Shown here one piece after another: positions 1 to 5,065 of a stretch of 5,091 nt of DNA. The stretch spans positions 1 to 5,091 of the forward strand of contig JAEZZN010000004.1 of the NCBI GenBank assembly GCA_023418535.1. Direction: 5' to 3'. This stretch comes from Bacillota bacterium. Lineage in GTDB: Bacteria; Bacillota_A; Clostridia; Tissierellales; Peptoniphilaceae. The notes under the pieces are model-generated. The model saw nothing but the letters and a program-made list of their open reading frames with translations, did not search any database and was not told the DNA's origin. A program made the translations under genes and the position numbers. Each line of letters opens with the position of its first letter. The stretch's first letter is position 1.

Positions 1-142
1 TATTAGTAACATCATTATAATATTCAGGAGATTTCAAAGCATTGGTATCTTTATACTTATAGTCATTATATATTCTAAGAATAAAAACTAAAACTACTAA
101 AATAATAACTATTAAAAAGATTCTAAATAATATTTTCTTCAT
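1..142 (-). CDS. Membrane-anchored hypothetical protein, N-terminal part
   Basis: The reading frame opens at ATG 142-140 and stays open for 47 codons to the window edge, so the C-terminus is missing. The protein begins MKKILFRIFL, followed by a run of Ile, Val, Leu and Phe to about residue 22, then a polar stretch rich in Tyr, Lys and Asp. This looks like an uncleaved signal anchor or signal peptide; no lipobox Cys is seen, so a lipoprotein is unlikely. A purine-rich GGGGGA lies 5 bp before the ATG, and a strong promoter lies about 60 bp upstream. It follows the methyltransferase remnant but has its own promoter, so it is probably a separate unit. The visible part is too short to assign a family. 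An exported or surface-attached protein is inference from the hydrophobic segment alone. Confidence 0.65.
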   Translation of the reverse strand, partial: MKKILFRIFLIVIILVVLVFILRIYNDYKYKDTNALKSPEYYNDVTN

Positions 143-168
143 TTTATTCCCCCACTTTAAAATAGCAT

Positions 169-197
169 ACAGATTCTATTAGTATTTAAAAATCTGT
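169..197 (-). repeat. Inverted repeat in the leader of the membrane-protein gene
   Basis: On the minus strand ACAGATT (197-191) is followed 15 bases later by its complement AATCTGT (175-169). It starts just downstream of the -10 box, so it would be at the 5' end of the transcript as a 7-bp stem with a large loop. It could be an operator, a 5' stabilising hairpin, or chance in AT-rich DNA. No U tract follows, so it is not a terminator. Confidence 0.3.
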
Positions 198-205
198 TTG
201 TAGTT

Positions 206-235
206 ATTATATCATCTTTAGAATATTATTTGCAA
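206..235 (-). promoter_or_regulatory. Sigma-A promoter with extended -10 for the left-edge gene
   Basis: On the minus strand a -35 TTGCAA (235-230) is separated by 18 bp from a perfect -10 TATAAT (211-206). TG one base before the -10 (214-213) makes it an extended -10. Transcription would begin near position 199, giving a leader of roughly 57 bases before the ATG at 142. The -35 matches the consensus at 4 of 6 positions. Confidence 0.65.
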
Positions 236-239
236 TAAT

Positions 240-487
240 CTACATTAACGCTTTAATAATAGCCATTAAAACATCAACCACAATAGAATTGCCGGCCTGC
301 TTATATAGTTTACTTGAGGTGCAATTTTTTCTTCTTGGATGTGCATTTCATACTTGTTTTCATATCCTAGGCTCTCTAGTTCTTTTAGATAAATAAAAAA
401 AAAAGATAACATTTCTGCTATCTCTCTGAAAGTTTCATTATTAACTTTTGTTCCCATCAATCTCACACATGTTTTAAATTTCATCAT
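240..487 (-). pseudogene. C-terminal remnant of a DNA cytosine-5 methyltransferase, frameshifted
   Basis: The frame that stops at 242-240 encodes, from about 326, the segment CTSSKLYKQAGNSIVVDVL followed by MAIIKALM. This is the typical C-terminal end (motif X, with QAGNS) of C5 DNA methyltransferases, which transfer a methyl group from S-adenosylmethionine to cytosine. The upstream open frame starts at ATG 487 and carries CVRLMG (RLMG at 463-452), resembling the RLMG of motif IX, but runs on in a different frame to a stop at 268-266. One extra base in the A6 run at 325-330 would join the two frames into about 82 residues. The part between (about residues 13-54, with a T10 run at 404-395) is longer than usual between motifs IX and X and is not recognised. 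The catalytic PCQ motif and all N-terminal motifs are absent, so it cannot be active. No restriction enzyme gene is nearby. It overlaps the zinc-ribbon gene by 14 bp, so the upstream edge is unclear. Confidence 0.7.
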
Positions 488-695
488 ATTTCTTTTTTAA
501 TTTATCCATGTAGTCAAGGTCAATCCACTCCTCGCTAAAGCCACAAGAAATGCAAATATACCTATCTACAGACACTGCCGACATAATTGTATGGCCAGTC
601 ATTATATTATTTCCAGTTCCATAAGCTCCAGCAAATCCTGGCACAAATAAAATATCACTTCCTCCACACTTTGGGCACTTTTTATTATTTTTCAT
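474..695 (-). CDS. Small zinc-ribbon protein (two CxxC pairs)
   Basis: This 73-residue protein has two Cys pairs, CPKC (Cys7, Cys10) and CISC (Cys48, Cys51), as expected for a zinc ribbon binding one zinc ion. Between them is a Gly-rich stretch (GFAGAYGTGNN), and the tail is charged and helical-looking. Similar small uncharacterised zinc-ribbon proteins occur widely in Bacillota; the molecular role is unknown and none is claimed here. The start is well supported: AAGGAG at 706-701 lies 5 bp upstream of the ATG. The ATG overlaps the stop of the restored RDD frame as ATGA, indicating translational coupling, so the two were probably one operon. The stop (476-474) falls inside the frame that carries the methyltransferase remnant. 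It appears intact although both neighbours are damaged. Confidence 0.75.
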   Translation of the reverse strand: MKNNKKCPKCGGSDILFVPGFAGAYGTGNNIMTGHTIMSAVSVDRYICISCGFSEEWIDLDYMDKLKKKYDEI

Positions 696-1185
696 AAATA
701 CTCCTTTTTTAATTCTTCTTGATTTTGTACTTGGGTATTTGCCAACAAATCACCCAAATGTCTTTTGTCCTTACGTATAAGACCTATTAATAATAGCAGC
801 GCAGCAAATACGATGCCTATAAAAACAACACGATAGTCCATACATCAAAGTCAGTATAAATTCCATGAATCATACTCATATGTCCTATTTGCCATGGTAA
901 AAATTTGATTACGTTTCTTATAAAGCTTGCTTTTAAAGATTCATGTTTATAGACAACTTTTAACCCCGCTTTGCGTTTACCAAGACTCCCATCTTTTGAA
1001 TAATCCAAAAAAGAAAAAATCAAAATAATCGGAATAACTGAAGTTAATAAAGCAATTAGTTGTGACTGTAATTCGTTCATTTTCGGAATCACTTTAAAAA
1101 ACAGATGATAAACTGACATGCTTACTCCAAATAACAATGCTAAATACAAAAGAATAAGTAGATAATCAAAAAATAATTCTTTCAT
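692..1185 (-). pseudogene. RDD-family integral membrane protein, one-base frameshift
   Basis: Two frames together make one RDD-family protein. The first, from ATG 1185 to a TAG at 819-817, encodes 122 residues: a hydrophobic helix at about 6-30 opening with FFDYLL, a second helix at about 43-61, then GKRKAGLKVV (69-78) and SFIRNVIKFLPWQ (87-99), hallmarks of the family. The second frame continues with a third helix and RKDKRHLGDLLANTQV, the expected RDD C-terminal end, and stops with TGA at 694-692. One extra T in the T5 run at 825-821 would join them into about 164 residues, a normal length. RDD proteins are multi-span membrane proteins with mostly unknown function. No Shine-Dalgarno precedes the ATG; the preceding codon is the stop of the IS OrfA remnant, so the upstream region is a fusion junction. 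The TGA overlaps the zinc-ribbon start. The shift may be a real mutation, a consensus error, or -1 frameshifting at GTTTTTA (826-820). Confidence 0.75.
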
Positions 1186-1266
1186 TCATTTTTTTAATGA
1201 TATTGGATTATTATTCATATATTCCTTTACTAGTTTTACCTTAAATTCTTTTGTGTATTCTGGCAT
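1186..1266 (-). pseudogene. Truncated IS3/IS150-type transposase OrfA start
   Basis: The open frame of 26 codons begins MPEYTKEFKVKLVKEYMNNN. This resembles the first helix of the OrfA helix-turn-helix domain in IS150-like members of the IS3 family, whose proteins usually open with a YS/T-x-EFK-x-K-x-VKEY pattern. OrfA binds the element's ends and is normally followed by a frameshifted DDE OrfB. Here similarity ends after about 23 residues and the frame stops with TGA at 1188-1186; the rest of OrfA and all of OrfB are missing. A strong Shine-Dalgarno (GGAGGG, 1280-1275) lies 8 bp upstream. The TGA directly abuts the ATG of the RDD gene in the same frame. Loss of the body by deletion is inferred. 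Confidence 0.7.
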
Positions 1267-1311
1267 ACAAAAAACCCTCCATCCGTATTCCGGATTTTGG
1301 GGTTCAGTTCA
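1195..1311 (-). mobile_element. Left-end remnant of an IS3-family (IS150-like) insertion sequence
   Basis: Read on the minus strand, the element starts TGAACTGAACCCC at 1311, matching the general pattern of IS150-group terminal repeats (TG-x-ACTG-x-x-CCC). It runs through a hairpin to the OrfA start at 1266. The outer end lies 22 bp beyond the lysS stop codon. The inner boundary, near 1195, is where OrfA similarity ends. No right-hand repeat or OrfB is visible in the window, so this is a fixed, immobile remnant. The family call rests on the repeat pattern plus the OrfA N-terminus; the exact IS is not identified. Confidence 0.65.
1269..1304 (-). terminator. Rho-independent terminator downstream of lysS, inside the IS end
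   Basis: On the minus strand AACCC (1304-1300) pairs with GGGTT (1277-1273), and inside it ATCCG (1295-1291) pairs with CGGAT (1285-1281) around a GAATA loop. An internal mismatch separates the two stems. A run of six T (1274-1269) follows at once. It is the only terminator-like structure after lysS, about 30 bp past its stop. The right arm contains the GGAGGG Shine-Dalgarno of the OrfA remnant, so transcripts reading in from lysS would also have that site masked. Confidence 0.6.
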
Positions 1312-1333
1312 ATACACTTGTCTCTTTATATTT

Positions 1334-3256
1334 CTAATACAATTTAGCACCTGCAGGAATGTTTGAATCTAGCATCAATAGATTTAACCCTTCTGCTCCA
1401 TCGTATTCATATACTGCAGAGATTAACATACCTTGTGATGGTATACCCATCATTTTTCTTTCAGGTAAGTTTGTGATTGCTACTAGTGTCTTTCCTATTA
1501 ATTCTTCAACTGAATAATAGTCTTTTATACCAGATAGTATAGTTCTTTCTTGATCTGTACCATCATTCAATGTGAATTTTAATAATTTTTTAGATTTAGG
1601 TACTTCTTCACAATTGATTACTTTTACAACTCTAAAGTCTGATTTTGTGAATGTTTCAAAATCAACAAATTCTTCAAATAATGGTTCAACTTTAACTTTT
1701 GATAAATCAAGTTTTGGCGCTTCTATTGTAATTTCATTTTTAGCTTCAGTTGAAACCATTTCTTGTTCTTCATTTTTAACTTTTTCATGCGCTATTGGCT
1801 TCATTGTAGGGAATAGAAGTACATCTCTTATTGTAGTTTGATTAGTTAAGAACATCACTAATCTATCAATACCTATACCAAGTCCACCCGTTGGTGGAAG
1901 ACCTACTTCAATCGCATTTACAAAATCTTCATCAAATAAATTAGCTTCTTCATCTCCAGCTTTCCTTAATTCTAATTGATGTTCAAATCTTGATCTTTGA
2001 TCTTCCGCATCATTTAATTCACTAAATGCATTTGCAATTTCTTTACCCATTACAAAAGCTTCAAATCTTTGTGTCATATCTGGATTTTCTGGATTTCTCT
2101 TTGCAAGTGGTGAAACTTCTACAGGATATTGCATTACAAATGTAGGCTGAATTAATTTATCTTCAACATATTCTTCGAAGAATGAATTAATTATATTTCC
2201 TAATTTATCTGTTGCTTTCACTTCAATATTATGTTCTTTAGCTAATTTTTTAGCTTCTTGATAATCTTTAATCTCATTGAAGTCAATTCCTGAATGTTCT
2301 TTGATTGCGTCCACCATAGTAATACGCTTCCAAGGAATTGAAAAATCTAATGTAGTCCCTTGATAATCAACTGTATTTCCACCATTTACTTTTTGGTTAA
2401 CTGAAAGTATCATCTCTTCTGTAATAGACATCATATCATTGTAGTCTGCATAAGCTTGATATAATTCCATAGCGGTATATTCAGGATTATGAGTAGCGTC
2501 CATACCTTCATTTCTAAACATACGACCCATCTCATATACTCTATCAAAACCACCAACTATTAATCTTTTCAAGTATAATTCATTTGCAATTCTTAGATAC
2601 ATATCAATATCAAGTGAATTGTGATGTGTTATAAATGGTCTAGCTGCTGCCCCACCTGCAATTGTATTTAAAATAGGTGTTTCAACTTCAAGGAAATCTC
2701 TATTATCAAGAAATTCTCTAATTGAAGAAAGAATTTTTGTTCTCTTTTTGAAAACATCTTTAACTTCTGGATTTACAATCAAATCAACATATCTTTGACG
2801 ATATCTTAAATCCATATCCTTTAGACCATGGAATTTTTCTGGCAAAATTTGTAATGATTTAGTTAGTAATTTAAAGTCTTTAGTTAATACTGAGATTTCA
2901 CCAGTTTGAGTTTTGATTATTTCACCTTCAAAATATGCTATATCTCCTAAATCAAACTCTTTAGTTTTGTTATATAGATCATCTCCTAATACATTTTCTC
3001 TATTGAATATTTGAATTCTACCTGTAGAATCTTGTAAAGAGAAGAAATTTATTTTACCAAAAACTCTTTTTGCTAGAATACGCCCAGCAACTTTTACTTC
3101 CTTTCCTTCATATTCATCAAAATTGTCAATTATGTCTTGAGCTTTTGCATTTACATCAACTTTTTCAATGATATGAGGATTATTTCCGCTTTCTTTTAAG
3201 CTTCTTAACTTGTTTCTTTTAATTTGAAGCATTTCATTAATATTTAATTCTGCCAT
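1334..3256 (-). CDS. lysS: Lysyl-tRNA synthetase, class II, with C-terminal tRNA-binding domain
   Basis: The enzyme charges tRNA-Lys with lysine using ATP, in the cytoplasm. The 640-residue protein has an N-terminal OB-fold anticodon-binding domain (about 53-135, with [14 protein letters not shown]) and a class II core. Motif 1 lies around 187-208 (FLEVETPIL...GGAAARPF), motif 2 around 246-266 (MFRNEG...[11 protein letters not shown]) and motif 3 around 452-470 ([15 protein letters not shown]). Key residues look intact. Bacterial LysRS usually ends shortly after motif 3 (about 490-510 residues). Here a charged linker (about 490-530) leads to an extra domain (about 533-640: [37 protein letters not shown]) of the Trbp111/EMAP-II type seen at the end of many bacterial MetRS, which adds non-specific tRNA affinity. 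The start is set by AGAGG 5 bp upstream, just after the greA stop (14-bp gap). It is the last gene of the operon; an IS remnant with a terminator follows. Confidence 0.96.
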   Translation of the reverse strand: MAELNINEMLQIKRNKLRSLKESGNNPHIIEKVDVNAKAQDIIDNFDEYEGKEVKVAGRILAKRVFGKINFFSLQDSTGRIQIFNRENVLGDDLYNKTKEFDLGDIAYFEGEIIKTQTGEISVLTKDFKLLTKSLQILPEKFHGLKDMDLRYRQRYVDLIVNPEVKDVFKKRTKILSSIREFLDNRDFLEVETPILNTIAGGAAARPFITHHNSLDIDMYLRIANELYLKRLIVGGFDRVYEMGRMFRNEGMDATHNPEYTAMELYQAYADYNDMMSITEEMILSVNQKVNGGNTVDYQGTTLDFSIPWKRITMVDAIKEHSGIDFNEIKDYQEAKKLAKEHNIEVKATDKLGNIINSFFEEYVEDKLIQPTFVMQYPVEVSPLAKRNPENPDMTQRFEAFVMGKEIANAFSELNDAEDQRSRFEHQLELRKAGDEEANLFDEDFVNAIEVGLPPTGGLGIGIDRLVMFLTNQTTIRDVLLFPTMKPIAHEKVKNEEQEMVSTEAKNEITIEAPKLDLSKVKVEPLFEEFVDFETFTKSDFRVVKVINCEEVPKSKKLLKFTLNDGTDQERTILSGIKDYYSVEELIGKTLVAITNLPERKMMGIPSQGMLISAVYEYDGAEGLNLLMLDSNIPAGAKLY

Positions 3257-3270
3257 TTTTACCTCTTATT

Positions 3271-3750
3271 TTATCTTATAATCTTTAACACTTCATATTG
3301 TAAATTGTTATGTCTTGTCTTAACCTCTACTATATCCCCTTCTTTTGCATTTAATAGAGCTTTTCCAAGTGGTGATTCATTTGAAATTAAGTTTTCATCA
3401 ACATTAGCTTCTATAGTACCAACGATTGTTAGTTCAAGCTCTCTATTTTTTGTTTTATCTTTAATTTTAACTTTATCACCAATTGAAACACGTTTTTTAG
3501 CTGAATTTGATTTAACTTTAATAATTTCAGCTTTATTTAATTGTTGTTCGATTCTTATTATATCAGATTCAACTTTAGCTTGTTCATCTTTTGCTTCATC
3601 ATATTCAGCATTTTCAGATAAATCTCCAAATCCTCTAGCTCTCTTTATCTTTTCAGATACTTCAGCTCTTTTTTGTGTGATTAAATATTCTAATTCTTTT
3701 TGTAACTCATCATATTTTTCTTGAGTTAACAATACTTTGTCATTTCCCAT
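3271..3750 (-). CDS. greA: Transcription elongation factor GreA
   Basis: GreA enters the secondary channel of backtracked RNA polymerase and stimulates cleavage of the nascent RNA 3' end, freeing arrested complexes. The 159-residue protein has the normal family length. The N-terminal coiled coil (about 8-76) carries the tip motif FGDLSENAEYDEAKDEQ, with acidic Asp43 and Glu46 that in the family support the catalytic magnesium ion. The C-terminal FKBP-like domain (about 82-159) holds the conserved SPLGKALLNAKEGDIVEV. AAGAGGAG lies 5 bp before the ATG and sits almost directly after the phosphoesterase stop (11-bp gap), so the two genes are co-transcribed and probably coupled in translation. It is followed by lysS; greA next to lysS is a recurrent arrangement in Bacillota. 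No defects are seen. Confidence 0.97.
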   Translation of the reverse strand: MGNDKVLLTQEKYDELQKELEYLITQKRAEVSEKIKRARGFGDLSENAEYDEAKDEQAKVESDIIRIEQQLNKAEIIKVKSNSAKKRVSIGDKVKIKDKTKNRELELTIVGTIEANVDENLISNESPLGKALLNAKEGDIVEVKTRHNNLQYEVLKIIR

Positions 3751-3761
3751 TTTTACTCCTC

Positions 3762-4454
3762 TTACGAAATCATAACTGGATTAAAATCAATAAAATCACC
3801 AGATACAAAATAATATCTAATACCATTAATTTCTTTATTTGGCATTTTACTTCCTTTATCTCCATGTATATGTCCATAAATTACTTTTTTTATATTATAT
3901 TTAATAAATATTTCTTCAAATTCATTAGGTAAATATTTTCTATTAAAAGGTGGATAATGCATAATTGCAATAATTTCTTCATAATCTTTGTTTTTGTTTA
4001 TAGCATCATTTATAGATATTTCAAGTCTAATTAATTCTCTTTGAAATATTTTTTCATCTTGATCATTAAAACCTATACTATCTCGACTATCCCAACCTCT
4101 TGTACCTACTATAAGAGTGTCTTTATATCTGTATGAATTATTTTGTAAAAAATGTATACTCTTATAGTCTAATCTATTTAATTTACTTAATGAAGTCCAC
4201 CAAAAATCATGATTTCCTTTTAGAATAATTTTAGTACCATTTAATTTTTCTATCCTGTCTAGATCAAGTTTTGCATCTTCTAATTTCATTGCCCATGAAA
4301 TATCACCAGGAATCAAAACTAAATCATCTTCTTTGATATTTTTGTTCCAATTATCAAAAATCTTTTCCTCATAATTATCCCAATTTCCACCAAAAACGGA
4401 CATGTCTTTTTCTTTTGTTATATCTAAATGTAAATCCGCTATTGCAAAAATCAT
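3762..4454 (-). CDS. Calcineurin-like metallophosphoesterase (predicted phosphohydrolase)
   Basis: This 230-residue protein has the full set of metallophosphoesterase metal-binding motifs: ADLHLD (Asp7, His9), PGDISWA (Asp51), KGNHDFWW (Asn81, His82), MHYPP (His166) and YGHIHG (His195, His197). Such enzymes hold two metal ions and hydrolyse phosphomonoesters or phosphodiesters; the substrate cannot be told from sequence. The ISWA after GD and FWW after GNHD fit the small stand-alone family annotated as predicted phosphohydrolase in clostridia. No signal peptide or membrane segment is seen, so it is probably cytoplasmic. GAGGG lies 5 bp before the ATG. It heads the greA-lysS operon; no strong promoter is visible in the short space to the upstream terminator, so it may be expressed by read-through from ydbC. 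Confidence 0.9.
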   Translation of the reverse strand: MIFAIADLHLDITKEKDMSVFGGNWDNYEEKIFDNWNKNIKEDDLVLIPGDISWAMKLEDAKLDLDRIEKLNGTKIILKGNHDFWWTSLSKLNRLDYKSIHFLQNNSYRYKDTLIVGTRGWDSRDSIGFNDQDEKIFQRELIRLEISINDAINKNKDYEEIIAIMHYPPFNRKYLPNEFEEIFIKYNIKKVIYGHIHGDKGSKMPNKEINGIRYYFVSGDFIDFNPVMIS

Positions 4455-4472
4455 AATTCCCTCATCTACTTT

Positions 4473-4500
4473 AAAAGACCTATCAAAGAATAGGTCTTTT
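4473..4500 (-). terminator. Hairpin between the ydbC-like gene and the phosphoesterase operon
   Basis: A perfect 11-bp inverted repeat, AAAAGACCTAT (4473-4483) and ATAGGTCTTTT (4490-4500), with a 6-base loop. It begins 2 bp after the ydbC-like stop and ends 18 bp before the phosphoesterase ATG. On the minus strand it ends in only four T followed by AA, and those T are paired in the stem, so it is probably a leaky terminator or attenuator rather than a full stop. Confidence 0.65.
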
Positions 4501-4502
4501 AG

Positions 4503-4727
4503 TTAATTGTTAAATTCTTGTTCCAAAATTTCTTTTAAAGCTTTAGCCTCTTCTTCAGTAAATGTAATTCCTTTACTCATTCTTGTATGTTCTTGATTCC
4601 AATCTCTTAAATCATATTTTCCTGGTCTTTCATTCCATGAAACGATGTTTAATTCTTTCTTCCATCCCTTTTCATTAACAGAAAGAACGCCAAGATTTTC
4701 TATAATTTCAAACTTTAATTCTGCCAT
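4503..4727 (-). CDS. YdbC-like PC4-fold nucleic-acid-binding protein
   Basis: This 74-residue protein reads MAELKFEIIENLGVLS, then GWKKELNIVSWNERPGKYDLR, DW, and a C-terminal helix after GITFTEEEAKAL. It matches the small YdbC family of Bacillota, which has the fold of the eukaryotic transcription coactivator PC4 and is known to bind single-stranded DNA. A role in transcription or DNA maintenance is inferred from the fold. The Met at 4727 is preferred over the in-frame Met at 4739. GGAGGG (4739-4734) lies 6 bp before 4727, and the promoter predicts a start point near 4742, leaving almost no leader for 4739. A hairpin terminator follows directly after the stop. It is probably a small unit of its own with some read-through into the phosphoesterase operon. 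Confidence 0.85.
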   Translation of the reverse strand: MAELKFEIIENLGVLSVNEKGWKKELNIVSWNERPGKYDLRDWNQEHTRMSKGITFTEEEAKALKEILEQEFNN

Positions 4728-4748
4728 ATCTCCCTCCATACTTGAAAT

Positions 4749-4777
4749 AGAATACCATTTTTAAATTCAAATGTCAA
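4749..4777 (-). promoter_or_regulatory. Sigma-A promoter of the ydbC-like gene
   Basis: On the minus strand a consensus -35 TTGACA (4777-4772) is followed 17 bp later by -10 TATTCT (4754-4749), with TG one base before it (4757-4756) as an extended -10. The predicted start is near 4742, about 15 bases before the ATG at 4727. It is the best candidate for also supplying transcripts of the phosphoesterase, greA and lysS genes. Confidence 0.75.
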
Positions 4778-4892
4778 ATAAATGAGTATTTTCCAAGTCT
4801 TCAAGTTGAATTTAAAGTTAAAATTATAAAAAATAATCAACATGGGAATTCTAGTAATAATAAATACTACAAGATTAATATTTAAATAATAT
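4778..4892. other. AT-rich spacer with no recognised feature
   Basis: This part of the divergent intergenic region holds no open frame with a ribosome binding site on either strand. A TTGAAT/TATAAA pair on the plus strand (4806-4811, 4825-4830) has a spacer of only 13 bp and is not a convincing promoter. Nothing else is seen. Confidence 0.5.
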
Positions 4893-4950
4893 AATCTACA
4901 ATACCTCTTAATACTAAGTAGATATTGTAGATTTATTAGGTTCTACAATA
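4893..4950 (+). repeat. Two overlapping inverted repeats sharing one arm
   Basis: AATCTACAATA (4893-4903) pairs with TATTGTAGATT (4923-4933), a perfect 11-bp stem with a 19-base loop. The same middle arm (TATTGTAGA, 4923-4931) also pairs with TCTACAATA at 4942-4950, a 9-bp stem with a 10-base loop. CTACAATA is thus present twice in direct and once in inverted orientation. The two hairpins exclude each other. They may be transposase or regulator binding sites, or a switchable leader RNA. Confidence 0.6.
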
Positions 4951-4951
4951 A

Positions 4952-4993
4952 ATAGTGTTGGTGGATAAATTCTACTAACACTATCTTTTTTTT
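4952..4993 (+). terminator. Plus-strand rho-independent terminator
   Basis: ATAGTGTTGGTGG (4952-4964) pairs with CTACTAACACTAT (4972-4984) around a 7-base loop: 13 pairs, two of them G-U. C4985 is followed by eight T (4986-4993). The two wobble pairs form only in plus-strand RNA (they would be A-C mismatches in the other strand), so it acts rightward. No plus-strand gene lies upstream, which fits an insulator ahead of the downstream gene or the end of a short leader RNA. Confidence 0.75.
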
Positions 4994-5001
4994 AAATAAA
5001 A

Positions 5002-5030
5002 AAGACAAATTGTTCAGTTTAACTTAGAAT
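5002..5030 (+). promoter_or_regulatory. Likely promoter of the right-edge gene
   Basis: AAGACA (5002-5007) and TAGAAT (5025-5030) are 17 bp apart, matching the sigma-A consensus at 4 of 6 and 5 of 6 positions. The predicted start near 5037 gives a leader of about 29 bases. It lies directly after the terminator, so the gene would be insulated from upstream transcription. Confidence 0.45.
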
Positions 5031-5065
5031 TAGAATAACTACAAACTTCAACCAAGGAGAACAAT

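Noticed and set aside
390..407. T10 run (minus strand) as a terminator for the zinc-ribbon gene
   Set aside because: No stable stem precedes the run, so it lacks the structure of a rho-independent terminator.
266..487. Intact 73-residue protein in the methyltransferase region
   Set aside because: It has no ribosome site of its own, starts inside the zinc-ribbon gene, and the recognisable methyltransferase sequence leaves this frame at the A6 run, so it is treated as part of a pseudogene.
1572..1841. Plus-strand open frame of 89 codons
   Set aside because: It lies antisense inside lysS and has no ribosome binding site or recognisable protein features; it is a shadow of the real gene.
3305..3724. 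Plus-strand open frame of 139 codons rich in Ser and Phe
   Set aside because: It lies antisense to greA; the Ser/Phe/Leu-rich content comes from reading the Lys/Glu-rich coiled coil backwards.
4728..4739. Upstream in-frame ATG as start of the ydbC-like gene
   Set aside because: The ATG overlaps the GGAGGG ribosome site for the Met at 4727 and would be about three bases from the predicted transcription start; family members begin MA-x-x-KFEI.
4893..4933. CRISPR repeat resembling the Cas12a direct repeat (TCTAC...GTAGAT)
   Set aside because: The similarity is limited to short TCTAC/GTAGA words, the loop is far too long, and there is no regular array of repeats and spacers.
4939..4993. T-box riboswitch
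   Set aside because: GGTGG before a terminator recalls a T-box, but there is no specifier stem-loop, no conserved T-box core sequence, and the downstream gene is not an aminoacyl-tRNA synthetase or amino-acid gene.
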